41,126 nucleotides of DNA, taken from assembly GCA_037445895.1 (NCBI GenBank), contig JBBIJO010000016.1, forward strand, positions 1-41,126, read 5' to 3'. The notes below the pieces were generated by a model. The model was not told the origin of the DNA and did no database searches. It saw only the letters and a program-made list of their open reading frames with translations. Shown here one piece after another: positions 34,145-41,126 of the stretch. Each line of letters opens with the position of its first letter. Within the stretch, counting starts at the first letter, position 1. A program made the translations under genes and the position numbers. Origin of the DNA: JBBIJO01 sp037445895 (GTDB taxonomy: Bacteria; Bacteroidota; Ignavibacteria; Kapaibacteriales; UBA2268).

Positions 34145-35602
34145 ATGGAAAACATTATACTTATTTTTTATTTTATTTCTCTTTCGATACTTTTTAGCTT
34201 TGGTGTCCACGGTTTAATCTTACTTTATTATTATTTTAAGACGCAAAAAATACTTCCGCCGAAGTATGAACTGCCAGCTGAACTCCCGATGGTAACTATT
34301 CAGTTGCCAATCTTCAACGAAGTGTATGTTATTGAACGGCTCGTTGACCATGTGTGTAGAATCAATTACCCCAAAGAGAAACTCGAAATCCAGATACTCG
34401 ACGATTCTACGGACGAAACCCAAGAGGTTGCGCAACAACTTGTGGCGAAATATCGCCAACAAGGCTTCGATATTCATTATATCCATCGAGAAAATCGAGA
34501 AGGTTTCAAAGCGGGAGCTTTAAAATATGGTCTCGAATTAGCAAAAGGAGAATTTATTGCAATTTTCGATGCCGATTTTACTCCACGAGAGGATTTCCTT
34601 CTTAAAACAATTCCCTGCTTCCAGAATCCCAAGGTTGGTATGGTTCAAACGCGATGGGGGCATATCAACGAAGAATACTCTTTTTTGACCCGAGCAGTTG
34701 CTCTTTCGCTCGATGGACACTTTGTCATCGAACAGCAAGTTCGGAATAAAGCTGGATTTTTCATCAATTTTAATGGAACTGCTGGAGTTTGGAGAAAGGA
34801 AACAATTGTCGATGCCGAAAACTGGCAATCCGACACACTTACCGAAGACCTCGACCTTAGTTATCGTGCGCAATTGAAAGGATGGAAGTTTGTCTTTTTA
34901 AACGATGTAGTTTCGCCAGCAGAGCTTCCTGCCGATATTAATGCCCTAAAAACTCAGCAATTTCGCTGGACGAAGGGCGCAGTCGAGACAGCTAAAAAGA
35001 TTCTCCCATTAGTAATGAAGGCAAAATTGCCATTGAAAGTAAAACTCGAATCAATTGTCCATTTGACTAGTAACATTGTTTTCCCCTTTATTTTGGTTGT
35101 TGCAATTCTCAACATACCGCTTGTTATCATTAAAAACACTTTTTCCGATTTCGATGTATATTATAACTTAATGTCGATTTTTGTTGTTGCTTCGATTTCT
35201 TCGTTTCTATTTTATCTGTATTCTCAGAAAGCCATCCACGTCGATTGGCGAAATCGTATTCTTTTGTTCCCAGTGTTTCTTGCTGGAAGTATGGGCTTTG
35301 CAATAAATAACACGAAAGCTGTAATCGAGGCGCTAATCGGAAAGAAGTCGGGATTTACCAGAACCCCAAAATATCGTATCGTTTCGCACGAAGACGATTG
35401 GAAGTTGAAAAAGTATGTTCAGCGTCGGGTTAGTCTATCGGTGATGTTCGAGCTCGGTTTAGCCTTATATTACCTTGTCGGAATTGGTATTTCGATTTAT
35501 TATGTTGAACTTGCAGCAATCCCATTCCAACTCCTTTTCTTGCTTGGATTTGGGACCGTTGGTTATATGTCGCTTAAACACGCCCTTTTGACTGCTAAAT
35601 AA
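34145..35602 (+). CDS. BcsA-like membrane family 2 glycosyltransferase
   Basis: This 485-residue processive-type GT2 is related to bacterial cellulose synthase and similar beta-glycan synthases. An N-terminal helix (about 5-30) precedes the catalytic domain: PMVTIQLPIFNEVYVIERLV, ILDDSTDET, IFDADFTP (DxD), FNGTAGVWRKE, TEDLDLSYRA and QQFRWTKGA (QxxRW). Four or more C-terminal membrane helices (about 305-350, 375-395, 430-480) follow. No PilZ domain or BcsB-type partner is present, so the polymer is unknown. The 116-bp gap from lptE contains no clear promoter. Confidence 0.88.
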   Translation: MENIILIFYFISLSILFSFGVHGLILLYYYFKTQKILPPKYELPAELPMVTIQLPIFNEVYVIERLVDHVCRINYPKEKLEIQILDDSTDETQEVAQQLVAKYRQQGFDIHYIHRENREGFKAGALKYGLELAKGEFIAIFDADFTPREDFLLKTIPCFQNPKVGMVQTRWGHINEEYSFLTRAVALSLDGHFVIEQQVRNKAGFFINFNGTAGVWRKETIVDAENWQSDTLTEDLDLSYRAQLKGWKFVFLNDVVSPAELPADINALKTQQFRWTKGAVETAKKILPLVMKAKLPLKVKLESIVHLTSNIVFPFILVVAILNIPLVIIKNTFSDFDVYYNLMSIFVVASISSFLFYLYSQKAIHVDWRNRILLFPVFLAGSMGFAINNTKAVIEALIGKKSGFTRTPKYRIVSHEDDWKLKKYVQRRVSLSVMFELGLALYYLVGIGISIYYVELAAIPFQLLFLLGFGTVGYMSLKHALLTAK

Positions 35603-35676
35603 ATCATCCTCACTCTAAGATTAGAACAGTCTGGAAAGTTAATAAAGAGTTACAATTCGTTGTTCCGAGTGAAGCA

Positions 35677-35710
35677 AAGAATCCAGCAATCATTTTGGTT
35701 CTGGATTCTT
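35677..35710. repeat. 10-bp perfect hairpin between convergent genes
   Basis: AAGAATCCAG (35677-35686) and CTGGATTCTT (35701-35710) are exact complements with a 14-nt loop. The outer bases (GAAGC and GGCGAAG, then TTACTTCG) extend the symmetry imperfectly. It lies midway between the BcsA-like and EF-G-like genes, which converge. No T-run follows, so it may be a repetitive element or a rho-associated transcript end. Confidence 0.5.
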
Positions 35711-35768
35711 CGCCTTACTTCGTGCCATTTAACATAATACTATTTAAAAATTTTTTGTATTGTAACAA

Positions 35769-37904
35769 TTATTCTCCTTCTGTTTCCAAGCGTTTCTTGT
35801 ATTCTTCGATAAGTTTTTGCTGAATTTGTGGTGGAACGACTTGGTATTCGGCAAATTCTTGGGTATGTGTTGCACGGGCTTGGGTCATCGAACGTAGCGC
35901 AGTGGAGTATTTATCTAATTCCGCCAAAGGCATTCTTGCTTTTATTTTTTGATATCTGCCTTCGCTTTCAATTCCAAGAATGACACCGCGTCTGCTTGGT
36001 AAATCACTCATAACATCGCCAACAAACTCTTCGGGGACTTTAATTTCGACGTTGAATATTGGTTCGAGTATCTTGGGGTCTGCTTTAACAAAGTTTTCCT
36101 TGAATACCATCATACCTGCGGTTTTGAACGCAGCTTCGTTCGAATCGACAGGGTGCATTTTACCGTCGAAAATTGCAACTCGGATGTCGCGAACGTAGCA
36201 ACCCGTGAGAGGACCCTCTTGCATTTTTTCCATTACTCCTTTTAAAATTGCTGGAAGGAAACGCTGGTCGATTACTCCCCCGACGATACAATTAACAAAT
36301 TCAAGTTTCCCGCCCCAATCGAGGTCGTAGAGGTCTCGCCCACGAACAGTAAAGTCCGAAGGAATTGGAACATCTTCTATATAAGGTTCAATCATCATAT
36401 GAACTTCGGCAAATTGGCCTGCGCCACCCGTTTGTTTTTTGTGGCGATACATACCGCGAACCTGCTTTTGTATTGTTTCCCTGTATGGAACTCTGGGCTC
36501 TTTAAATTCGGTCTCGACTTTGTAGCGACGTTCCAAACGCCACTTTGCAACAGCAAGGTGTTGTTCGCCTTGGGCATAGACAATGATTTGACGAAGTTCA
36601 GGCGAATGTTCGACTATCAAAGTTGGGTCTTCGAGGTGAAGGCTATTCAACGCCATTCCAACTTTTTCCTCTTCGCCTTTAGTTTTTGGTGCAATCGCAA
36701 TTCTAATTCTTGGATTAGGGAAAGGAATTGGAACATAGTCTATGTTGAAACCTTTTTCGTGGAGAGTATGGTTAATTTGAGTGCTTTTGAGCTTCACAGT
36801 TGCACCAATATCGCCGGCGGATAATTGTTGGATGTCGATTCGCTTCTTCCCATTTACAATAAACAACTGATTGAATCTTTCTACTTGTGATTTCTGCTCG
36901 TTCACTAGGTCAACCCCGGGCAATAGTTTACCGGTTTGAAGTTTAAAGAAAGTCATATCGCCAAGATGCGCTTCGCTTGTAAGTTTAAATACAAAAAGCG
37001 AAGCAGGCGAATTGGAATCAACTTTTTGAATATTTCCAGCTCGCGTCGGCCGCCCATCAACTTCAATAGGCGAGGGACAAAAACCTAAAATAAAATCAAT
37101 AAAATAATCGCTACCGAAATTGCTTTTTGCATTTACACATAGAACGGGGAAAATGTCTCTGTTGATGATTGCTTTTTTCACCGCTGGAAATAGTTCCGAA
37201 TCGTCGAGTGTGCCAGTTTCGAAATACTTATCCATCAGTGCTTCGTCGTTTTCGGCAATGGTTTCGAGTAGCTCATTCCTGTATGATTCGAGTTTAGCAC
37301 GCTCGCCTTCTGCAATCTCTTTAATCGTTGCTGTCGAAGCGTTGGAATCGTATTCGTATAGTTTCATATCGAGAACATTATAGAAGGATTTGAAAGTAGG
37401 CCCAACATTAACTGGTATGTGGACGGCGATTACTTTCCTTCCGAAAATTTCCCTCATTTGTTTGTATGTATTCTCGAAATTTGCTTGTTCGAGATCGAGT
37501 TTATTCAAAATGAAAATAATAGGGATTTGGAATTTATTACTATACTCTACGGCATTTTCGGTGCCAACCTCGACCCCTGTTTGTGCATTGACAAAAATTG
37601 CAGCGGTTTCGACAACGTTAAGCGAAGCAATCATTTCACCAATGAAATCATCGTAGCCCGGTGTATCAATAAAATTAATTTTACGACCGTTATGCTCAAC
37701 AAAAAGTATAGATGAAAGGATAGAACATTTGCGTTCTTGCTCAACTTCGTTGAAATCCGACTGGGTAGAGTTCTCTTCGATGCTGCCACGACGATTGATA
37801 ACACCATACTGATAGAGCAGGCATTCTGCGAAAGTAGTTTTTCCAGTGTTGGCATGACCAATTAAAGCAACGTTCCGGATTTGATTCGATTCATAAATAT
37901 CCAT
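35769..37904 (-). CDS. fusA: Elongation factor G paralogue, divergent
   Basis: This 711-residue translational GTPase has the EF-G domain order: G domain (GHANTGKTT at 16-24, DTPGYDDF, NKLD), domain II, domain III (AKWRLERRY), domain IV (VPYRETIQKQVRG) and domain V (ending FAEYQVVPPQIQQKLI). Compared with canonical EF-G, switch I ERGITI reads ERKCSI and the catalytic His of DTPGH is Tyr (DTPGYDDF). These fit an EF-G2-like paralogue rather than the main translocase. The symbol is by family only. No rpsG/rpsL or tuf genes are adjacent, again fitting a paralogue. It stands alone and is divergent from the protease gene. Confidence 0.82.
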   Translation of the reverse strand: MDIYESNQIRNVALIGHANTGKTTFAECLLYQYGVINRRGSIEENSTQSDFNEVEQERKCSILSSILFVEHNGRKINFIDTPGYDDFIGEMIASLNVVETAAIFVNAQTGVEVGTENAVEYSNKFQIPIIFILNKLDLEQANFENTYKQMREIFGRKVIAVHIPVNVGPTFKSFYNVLDMKLYEYDSNASTATIKEIAEGERAKLESYRNELLETIAENDEALMDKYFETGTLDDSELFPAVKKAIINRDIFPVLCVNAKSNFGSDYFIDFILGFCPSPIEVDGRPTRAGNIQKVDSNSPASLFVFKLTSEAHLGDMTFFKLQTGKLLPGVDLVNEQKSQVERFNQLFIVNGKKRIDIQQLSAGDIGATVKLKSTQINHTLHEKGFNIDYVPIPFPNPRIRIAIAPKTKGEEEKVGMALNSLHLEDPTLIVEHSPELRQIIVYAQGEQHLAVAKWRLERRYKVETEFKEPRVPYRETIQKQVRGMYRHKKQTGGAGQFAEVHMMIEPYIEDVPIPSDFTVRGRDLYDLDWGGKLEFVNCIVGGVIDQRFLPAILKGVMEKMQEGPLTGCYVRDIRVAIFDGKMHPVDSNEAAFKTAGMMVFKENFVKADPKILEPIFNVEIKVPEEFVGDVMSDLPSRRGVILGIESEGRYQKIKARMPLAELDKYSTALRSMTQARATHTQEFAEYQVVPPQIQQKLIEEYKKRLETEGE

Positions 37905-38049
37905 TGACTTACCTAATGATAATAAACATAATTTTCTGATAATTAAACAATAAAAAACAGCAAATTATTGAAATTTATCGAGAATTTAAAATTAATTTTC
38001 CAAAGGTTATATCCCTTTGTTACTTCATTAGAAAAAAAGTTGGCTATTA

Positions 38050-38250
38050 GTCCGAAATAACGTTGCGGTGTAACCCCAAGCGAGAAGGGCGACCTACTCT
38101 AAGAGTTTGAATCGAGAATTTAAATCGTCGATTCAAGGCATTGTTTGCTGGAAGACAATTTGCGAATTGCTACCACTTATTACCCCCCTGGAAAAGTAAG
38201 TTAGTAGCCAATGAGTGCGGAAGCCTGTTGAATTATAGAGAGCTATAAAG
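38050..38250 (+). other. Gene-free structured segment, possible group II intron remnant or other RNA
   Basis: Most of the 352-bp gap 37905-38256 lacks ORFs. On the plus strand it contains several exact hairpins: TTGAATCGA (38107-38115) with TCGATTCAA (38128-38136), and GCTAC-C-ACTTA (38169-38179) with TAAGT-TA-GTAGC (38197-38208), plus a CCCC..GGG and a CTC-TAA-GAG stem. It is less AT-rich than the flanks. I associate the sequence style (GTGTAACCCC...GCGAGAAGGGCGACCT) with group II intron domain I, but this is memory, not a match I can verify. No reverse transcriptase ORF is present. Confidence 0.4.
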
Positions 38251-38316
38251 ACTGTTATGGATATTTTAAGAATGGAAATTTTTCTCGAAATATGTCAATT
38301 TTATAGAATAATGTGT

Positions 38317-38324
38317 TATATTTG
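38317..38324 (+). promoter_or_regulatory. -7 element TATATTTG before the protease gene
   Basis: TATATTTG fits TAnnTTTG and lies 32 nt before the ATG at 38356. No spaced -33 TTTG is evident. Confidence 0.4.
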
Positions 38325-38355
38325 TAATATCGGGAATAAATTTTTGGGAGTCGAT

Positions 38356-39918
38356 ATGCATCTATTGTTACGAAATTTTATGATTTCTTCGTTTTTTATT
38401 CTAATTTTCTTTTTGCCACAGTTATCTTTAGCTCAGCGCGGAGAAGTTCTAATACCTAATTTTAACGAAAGAGCTGTAGTAAAAATTTTCTGTTATCGAA
38501 AGGTTTGGTTAGACGACCGTGGCGAAAAATTAGACCCTGTTTTTTGGGCAAGACCCTATTTGTCTCATGGAAGTGGTGTGTTAATTAGCAGTGATGGAAT
38601 AATTATAACAGCAAAACACGTGGTTAAAGACGCTCGTTTTGTGGCTGTAAGAATTCCCGGCAATACCATTACTTACCCAGCGGAACAAATTCCAAGCGCG
38701 GACAACTCCGATTATGCTTTTTTGGTAATTCGGGGGAATTTTCGCGACTATGTCCCTTTACCACAAAGACCGCCAATTATGAGGCGAGGGCAAACTATCT
38801 GGACCTATGGTTACCCCATAATTCCGGGGGAACTTGAACCAAACATCACAAAAGGAATAATTACACGATTCAGCACCTATTTCAATATGTGGCAGTTGGA
38901 TGCCACTGTTCACCCAGGTAGTTCCGGCGGTCCATTAGTAGATAATAATGGAAGAATATGTGGGATAATTGTTGCTCAACTTGCAGCTGGATTGAACTTT
39001 GCAATCCCAATCGACACAATAATCACAAACTACCGCAACTTATTGCAGTCCGGTTTAATGGATATCTCAAAGAATAGAATAGGAGGAATTTCGTCGGAAC
39101 ATTATTTAGCAAAAACTAATCTGGCAAAATGCTTTTCCAACTTGATTATGCAAGATTTGGATATAGTGTCCCAACAAGAATTCGAAGCGTTAAAAAGCGA
39201 CTTCTCTTCGATTTCGTATGATTCAAGCAAATTTCTTAAAGAATGGGCAATATTCAAGGAGTTGAGCGCATGTTACTATTTCAATCGAGCGACCGACATC
39301 CTAAAACAGAATAACAGATCTTGGAAGCAAGTTTCAGAGTTAAAAAGTGAGCAAAAAAGCGAATACTTAAGATGGATTAGTATTTCCAAAAACGAAGTTG
39401 ATATCGCTAAAAATTGCGACAAAGATGCTTCTGAATCGGTGGCAGAATTAGAACTAGGTGTTATTTTAGCATTGGTTGGAGGTGGTGTTGGAGGAACCGA
39501 TGAAACACGGGAACCAAAAAAATGGAGCGACAACGAGGTTAACCAATTAAAGTCTTATTTGGGGAAGCATAAGACCGACTTTACCGATTATTGGGGCTAC
39601 GTCGAAGAAGAAGTTGCATCGAATGGTGTTCATATGCTTGTTTATTCAAATGTAATTGTTACCTTAGACGACCGCGGCTACGTCTTTTCGATTGGTTTAA
39701 CCCCAGAAAAAATGGAAGATGAATTCTTCCCATCGCTAGGCGGGATTAAACCTTCGTATACGAGGTATCAATTAATTAACATACTCGGTAATAACTACAA
39801 AGAGTCATACACGAGCAATCGCGAAATGCTAACTTGGCAACTTGGTAGTAACTTGGAAATTTCAGTTATGCTGAACAGCGATAACTACATTTATTTAATA
39901 ATGATTCGCAAAAGGTGA
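38356..39918 (+). CDS. Secreted trypsin-like serine protease with C-terminal repeat domain
   Basis: ATG 38356 is preceded by GGGAG at a good spacing; a longer frame from 38257 would precede the signal peptide and is rejected. The protein is 520 residues. A signal peptide (1-26, ending LSLAQ) is followed by a trypsin-like domain: His88 (IIITAKHVV), Asp119 (NSDYAFLVI), Ser190 (HPGSSGGPL). It has no PDZ domain. A helical, Cys-containing linker (about 230-420) precedes a ~130-residue domain R1 (39520-39915), KWSDNEVNQLKSYLGKHKTD and onward, shared twice with the next gene. R1 is followed only by RKR. The target of the protease is unknown. Confidence 0.85.
   Translation: MHLLLRNFMISSFFILIFFLPQLSLAQRGEVLIPNFNERAVVKIFCYRKVWLDDRGEKLDPVFWARPYLSHGSGVLISSDGIIITAKHVVKDARFVAVRIPGNTITYPAEQIPSADNSDYAFLVIRGNFRDYVPLPQRPPIMRRGQTIWTYGYPIIPGELEPNITKGIITRFSTYFNMWQLDATVHPGSSGGPLVDNNGRICGIIVAQLAAGLNFAIPIDTIITNYRNLLQSGLMDISKNRIGGISSEHYLAKTNLAKCFSNLIMQDLDIVSQQEFEALKSDFSSISYDSSKFLKEWAIFKELSACYYFNRATDILKQNNRSWKQVSELKSEQKSEYLRWISISKNEVDIAKNCDKDASESVAELELGVILALVGGGVGGTDETREPKKWSDNEVNQLKSYLGKHKTDFTDYWGYVEEEVASNGVHMLVYSNVIVTLDDRGYVFSIGLTPEKMEDEFFPSLGGIKPSYTRYQLINILGNNYKESYTSNREMLTWQLGSNLEISVMLNSDNYIYLIMIRKR
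39520..39915 (+). repeat. Repeat domain copy R1 (in the protease)
   Basis: This is the first of three homologous segments; it codes for 132 residues beginning KWSDNEV. Over its first 60 codons it differs from R3 at 10 of 180 bases by my count, but it differs more from R2. The C-terminal half diverges more than the N-terminal half. Confidence 0.9.
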
Positions 39919-40022
39919 GCTCGATGAATATGTGTCTCAATATTTATGTTGAACGTGGATTAGCATAAAACGAATTAGTTCTTCGCAATTTTACTTTAAG
40001 TGGAAAAAATTGGCGAAAAATT

Positions 40023-40030
40023 TACCTTTG
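40023..40030 (+). promoter_or_regulatory. -7 element TACCTTTG before the lipoprotein gene
   Basis: TACCTTTG fits TAnnTTTG, 55 nt before the ATG at 40085. No spaced -33 element is seen; low support. Confidence 0.3.
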
Positions 40031-40084
40031 AATGAAATGAGTTAATTAAATAATTATTTATCAACAAAATAATAGGTTTAAAAT

Positions 40085-41005
40085 ATGAATACTTTGTTAC
40101 GAAATTCTGCAATTTTTTTGATTTCTCTCGCAATGTCTTGTGCTCTGTTTTACTCTTGTGCCCATCAGAAACCGACACAAAGCCAAACTTCTGTTTCTGA
40201 AACAAAAAAATGGAACGATGACGAAGTCAAACAGCTAAAGTCGTTTATAGGAAAACATAAAAAGGACTTTACCGACTACTGGGGCTACGTCGAAGAGGAA
40301 GTTGCATCGAATGGCGTTCGTATGCTTGTTTACTCGAACTTAACAGTAACTTTAGACGACCGTGGCTATGTCTTTTCGATTGGTTTAAACCCACAAACAA
40401 TGGAAGACAGGTCTTTCCCCTCGTTAGGCGGCATTAAACCTTCATACCAAAAATCGCAATTAATCAAAAAACTTGGCGATAACTACGACAAAAGTTCTAT
40501 TAGAAACAGGGAAACATTAGATTGGGTATTGGATGGAAATTCGAAGATAAGCATAATGCTTAATGAGGACGAGAGTATTTTTTTGATTATGCTTTTCCAA
40601 AACAAATGGAGCGACAACGAGGTTGACCAGTTAAAGTCTTATTTGGGGAAGCATAAGACCAACTTTACCGATTATTGGGGCTACGTCGAAGAGGAAGTTG
40701 CATCAAATGGTGTTCATATGCTGGTTTATTCAAACGTAATTGTTACCTTAGACGACCGTGGCTATGTCTTTTCGATTGGTTTGAAGCCAGAGAATCTCGA
40801 AAATAGTGTGTTCCCTTCCTTAGGAGGGATTAAGCCATATTACACAAAATCTCAACTGATAAGGGAACTTGGCAACGATTATAGTAAAAGTTTCATTGGA
40901 GATAATGAATCATTAGACTGGGAATTAGATAGAAACTCGAACATTAAAATAATGTTCAACGATGACGCGAGCATATTTTTGATTATGATATATAGGAAAG
41001 AATAG
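40085..41005 (+). CDS. Lipoprotein with two tandem copies of the R domain
   Basis: This is a 306-residue lipoprotein. A hydrophobic signal (1-18) leads to Cys19 or Cys25 (AMSC, FYSC), a Gln/Ser/Thr linker, then R2 (40208-40597) and R3 (40604-41002). The shared core is FTDYWGYVEEEVASNGV, MLVYSN, TLDDRGYVFSIGL and FPSLGGIKP, then SQLI..LG.(D/N)Y. The last 50 residues of each unit resemble a BamE/SmpA-like beta-alpha-beta unit, but only by eye. I recognise no named family. It lies 166 bp after the protease gene, on the same strand, and may be its anchored partner or inhibitor. Confidence 0.8.
   Translation: MNTLLRNSAIFLISLAMSCALFYSCAHQKPTQSQTSVSETKKWNDDEVKQLKSFIGKHKKDFTDYWGYVEEEVASNGVRMLVYSNLTVTLDDRGYVFSIGLNPQTMEDRSFPSLGGIKPSYQKSQLIKKLGDNYDKSSIRNRETLDWVLDGNSKISIMLNEDESIFLIMLFQNKWSDNEVDQLKSYLGKHKTNFTDYWGYVEEEVASNGVHMLVYSNVIVTLDDRGYVFSIGLKPENLENSVFPSLGGIKPYYTKSQLIRELGNDYSKSFIGDNESLDWELDRNSNIKIMFNDDASIFLIMIYRKE
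40208..40597 (+). repeat. Repeat domain copy R2
   Basis: The middle copy starts KWNDDEVKQLKSFIGKHKKD. It keeps the invariant core (FTDYWGYVEEEVASNGV, TLDDRGYVFSIGL) but is the most divergent of the three. Confidence 0.9.
40604..41002 (+). repeat. Repeat domain copy R3
   Basis: The last copy starts KWSDNEVDQLKSYLGKHKTN. It matches R1 at 58 of the first 60 residues, more closely than it matches R2 inside the same gene. Confidence 0.9.
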
Positions 41006-41087
41006 GATAAATAAGGAGGCAGTTTCGACTTTTTTGCTCCGTAATCTAGTGCAATCCTTGAATCTTCCTTATTGTTGGGACTGGCCA

Positions 41088-41123
41088 TTTTGTTCCTACT
41101 CTCTTTACCAAGCAACGACCCAA
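41088..41123 (-). repeat. 36-nt dispersed repeat, copy B (inverted)
   Basis: This is the exact reverse complement of 10663-10698. It lies in the gene-free stretch after the lipoprotein gene and continues toward the window edge, so its full extent is unknown. Confidence 0.8.
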
Positions 41124-41126
41124 ACG

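Noticed and set aside
38257..38355. Longer start for the protease
   Set aside because: It would put 33 residues, translated from the -7 region, before a clear signal peptide; ATG 38356 has a good Shine-Dalgarno.
40879..41115. 78-residue minus-strand frame at the right edge
   Set aside because: It overlaps the lipoprotein gene end and the 36-nt repeat; no protein-like pattern.
1..41126. CRISPR arrays, transposases, integrases, phage genes
   Set aside because: No regular repeat-spacer pattern, no recognisable mobile-element proteins on either strand.

Overview
The window is 41 kb of AT-rich chromosomal DNA from a Gram-negative bacterium. It most resembles the Bacteroidota/Chlorobiota/Ignavibacteria side of the FCB group. 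The evidence is a type IX secretion C-terminal sorting domain on an M1 peptidase, a split heptose pathway, an LptE-like lipoprotein, no CCA encoded on the tRNA, and repeated promoters of the Bacteroidota type (TTTTG, 18-20 nt, TAnnTTTG). A novel or candidate lineage is plausible, but the species cannot be named from this sequence. Nothing looks like a phage, plasmid or CRISPR locus.

Layout. 1-3355 (minus) is the N-terminal 1118 codons of a giant secreted parallel beta-helix surface protein that runs off the left edge. 3685-7280 (minus) is a housekeeping run: RlpA, a ManC-like nucleotidyltransferase, QueE and an RlmD/RumA-type rRNA methyltransferase. It is separated by an intrinsic terminator from rpsF-rplI (7348-8307), which has a clear promoter. 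8379-8553 holds a candidate small ORF behind an 11-bp perfect inverted repeat. 8615-9643 is a zinc-free quinone-oxidoreductase-like enzyme. 9829-14606 (plus) carries NlpC/P60, DUF1003, BioY, rpsT, tRNA-Arg(ACG) and the two-gene heptose kinase/adenylyltransferase pair. 14762-16940 (minus) is zapA - 6S-like RNA - rny. 17061-20925 (minus) has a glutamine-synthetase-family enzyme, a family 2 glycosyltransferase, a thiamine-binding MTH1187-type protein and a methyltransferase.

21158-32769 (minus) is nine tightly packed genes that look like one transcription unit: M1 peptidase, YjbR-like protein, an atypical protein-kinase-fold protein, a Rossmann-PAS-PAS histidine kinase, a receiver protein fused to a GcvH-like domain without the lipoyl lysine, the radical SAM protein AmrS, a TPR protein, NamZ/DUF1343 and a heparinase II/III-like protein. 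The four-gene overlapping core (30773 down to 26805) is the best candidate for an under-described signalling system. The histidine kinase begins with a nucleotide-binding-like domain instead of a membrane sensor, and the response regulator ends in a lipoyl-carrier fold instead of a DNA-binding domain.

32857-35602 (plus) encodes an MBL hydrolase, an LptE-like lipoprotein and a BcsA-like membrane glycosyltransferase. 35769-37904 (minus) is a divergent EF-G paralogue. 38050-38250 is a gene-free, highly structured segment, possibly a decayed group II intron or other RNA. 38356-41005 (plus) holds a trypsin-like protease and a lipoprotein that share three copies of an unrecognised ~130-residue domain. 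The two copies that are most alike lie in different genes, which points to recent duplication or gene conversion. A 36-nt sequence near the right edge is repeated exactly, in inverted orientation, at 10663.
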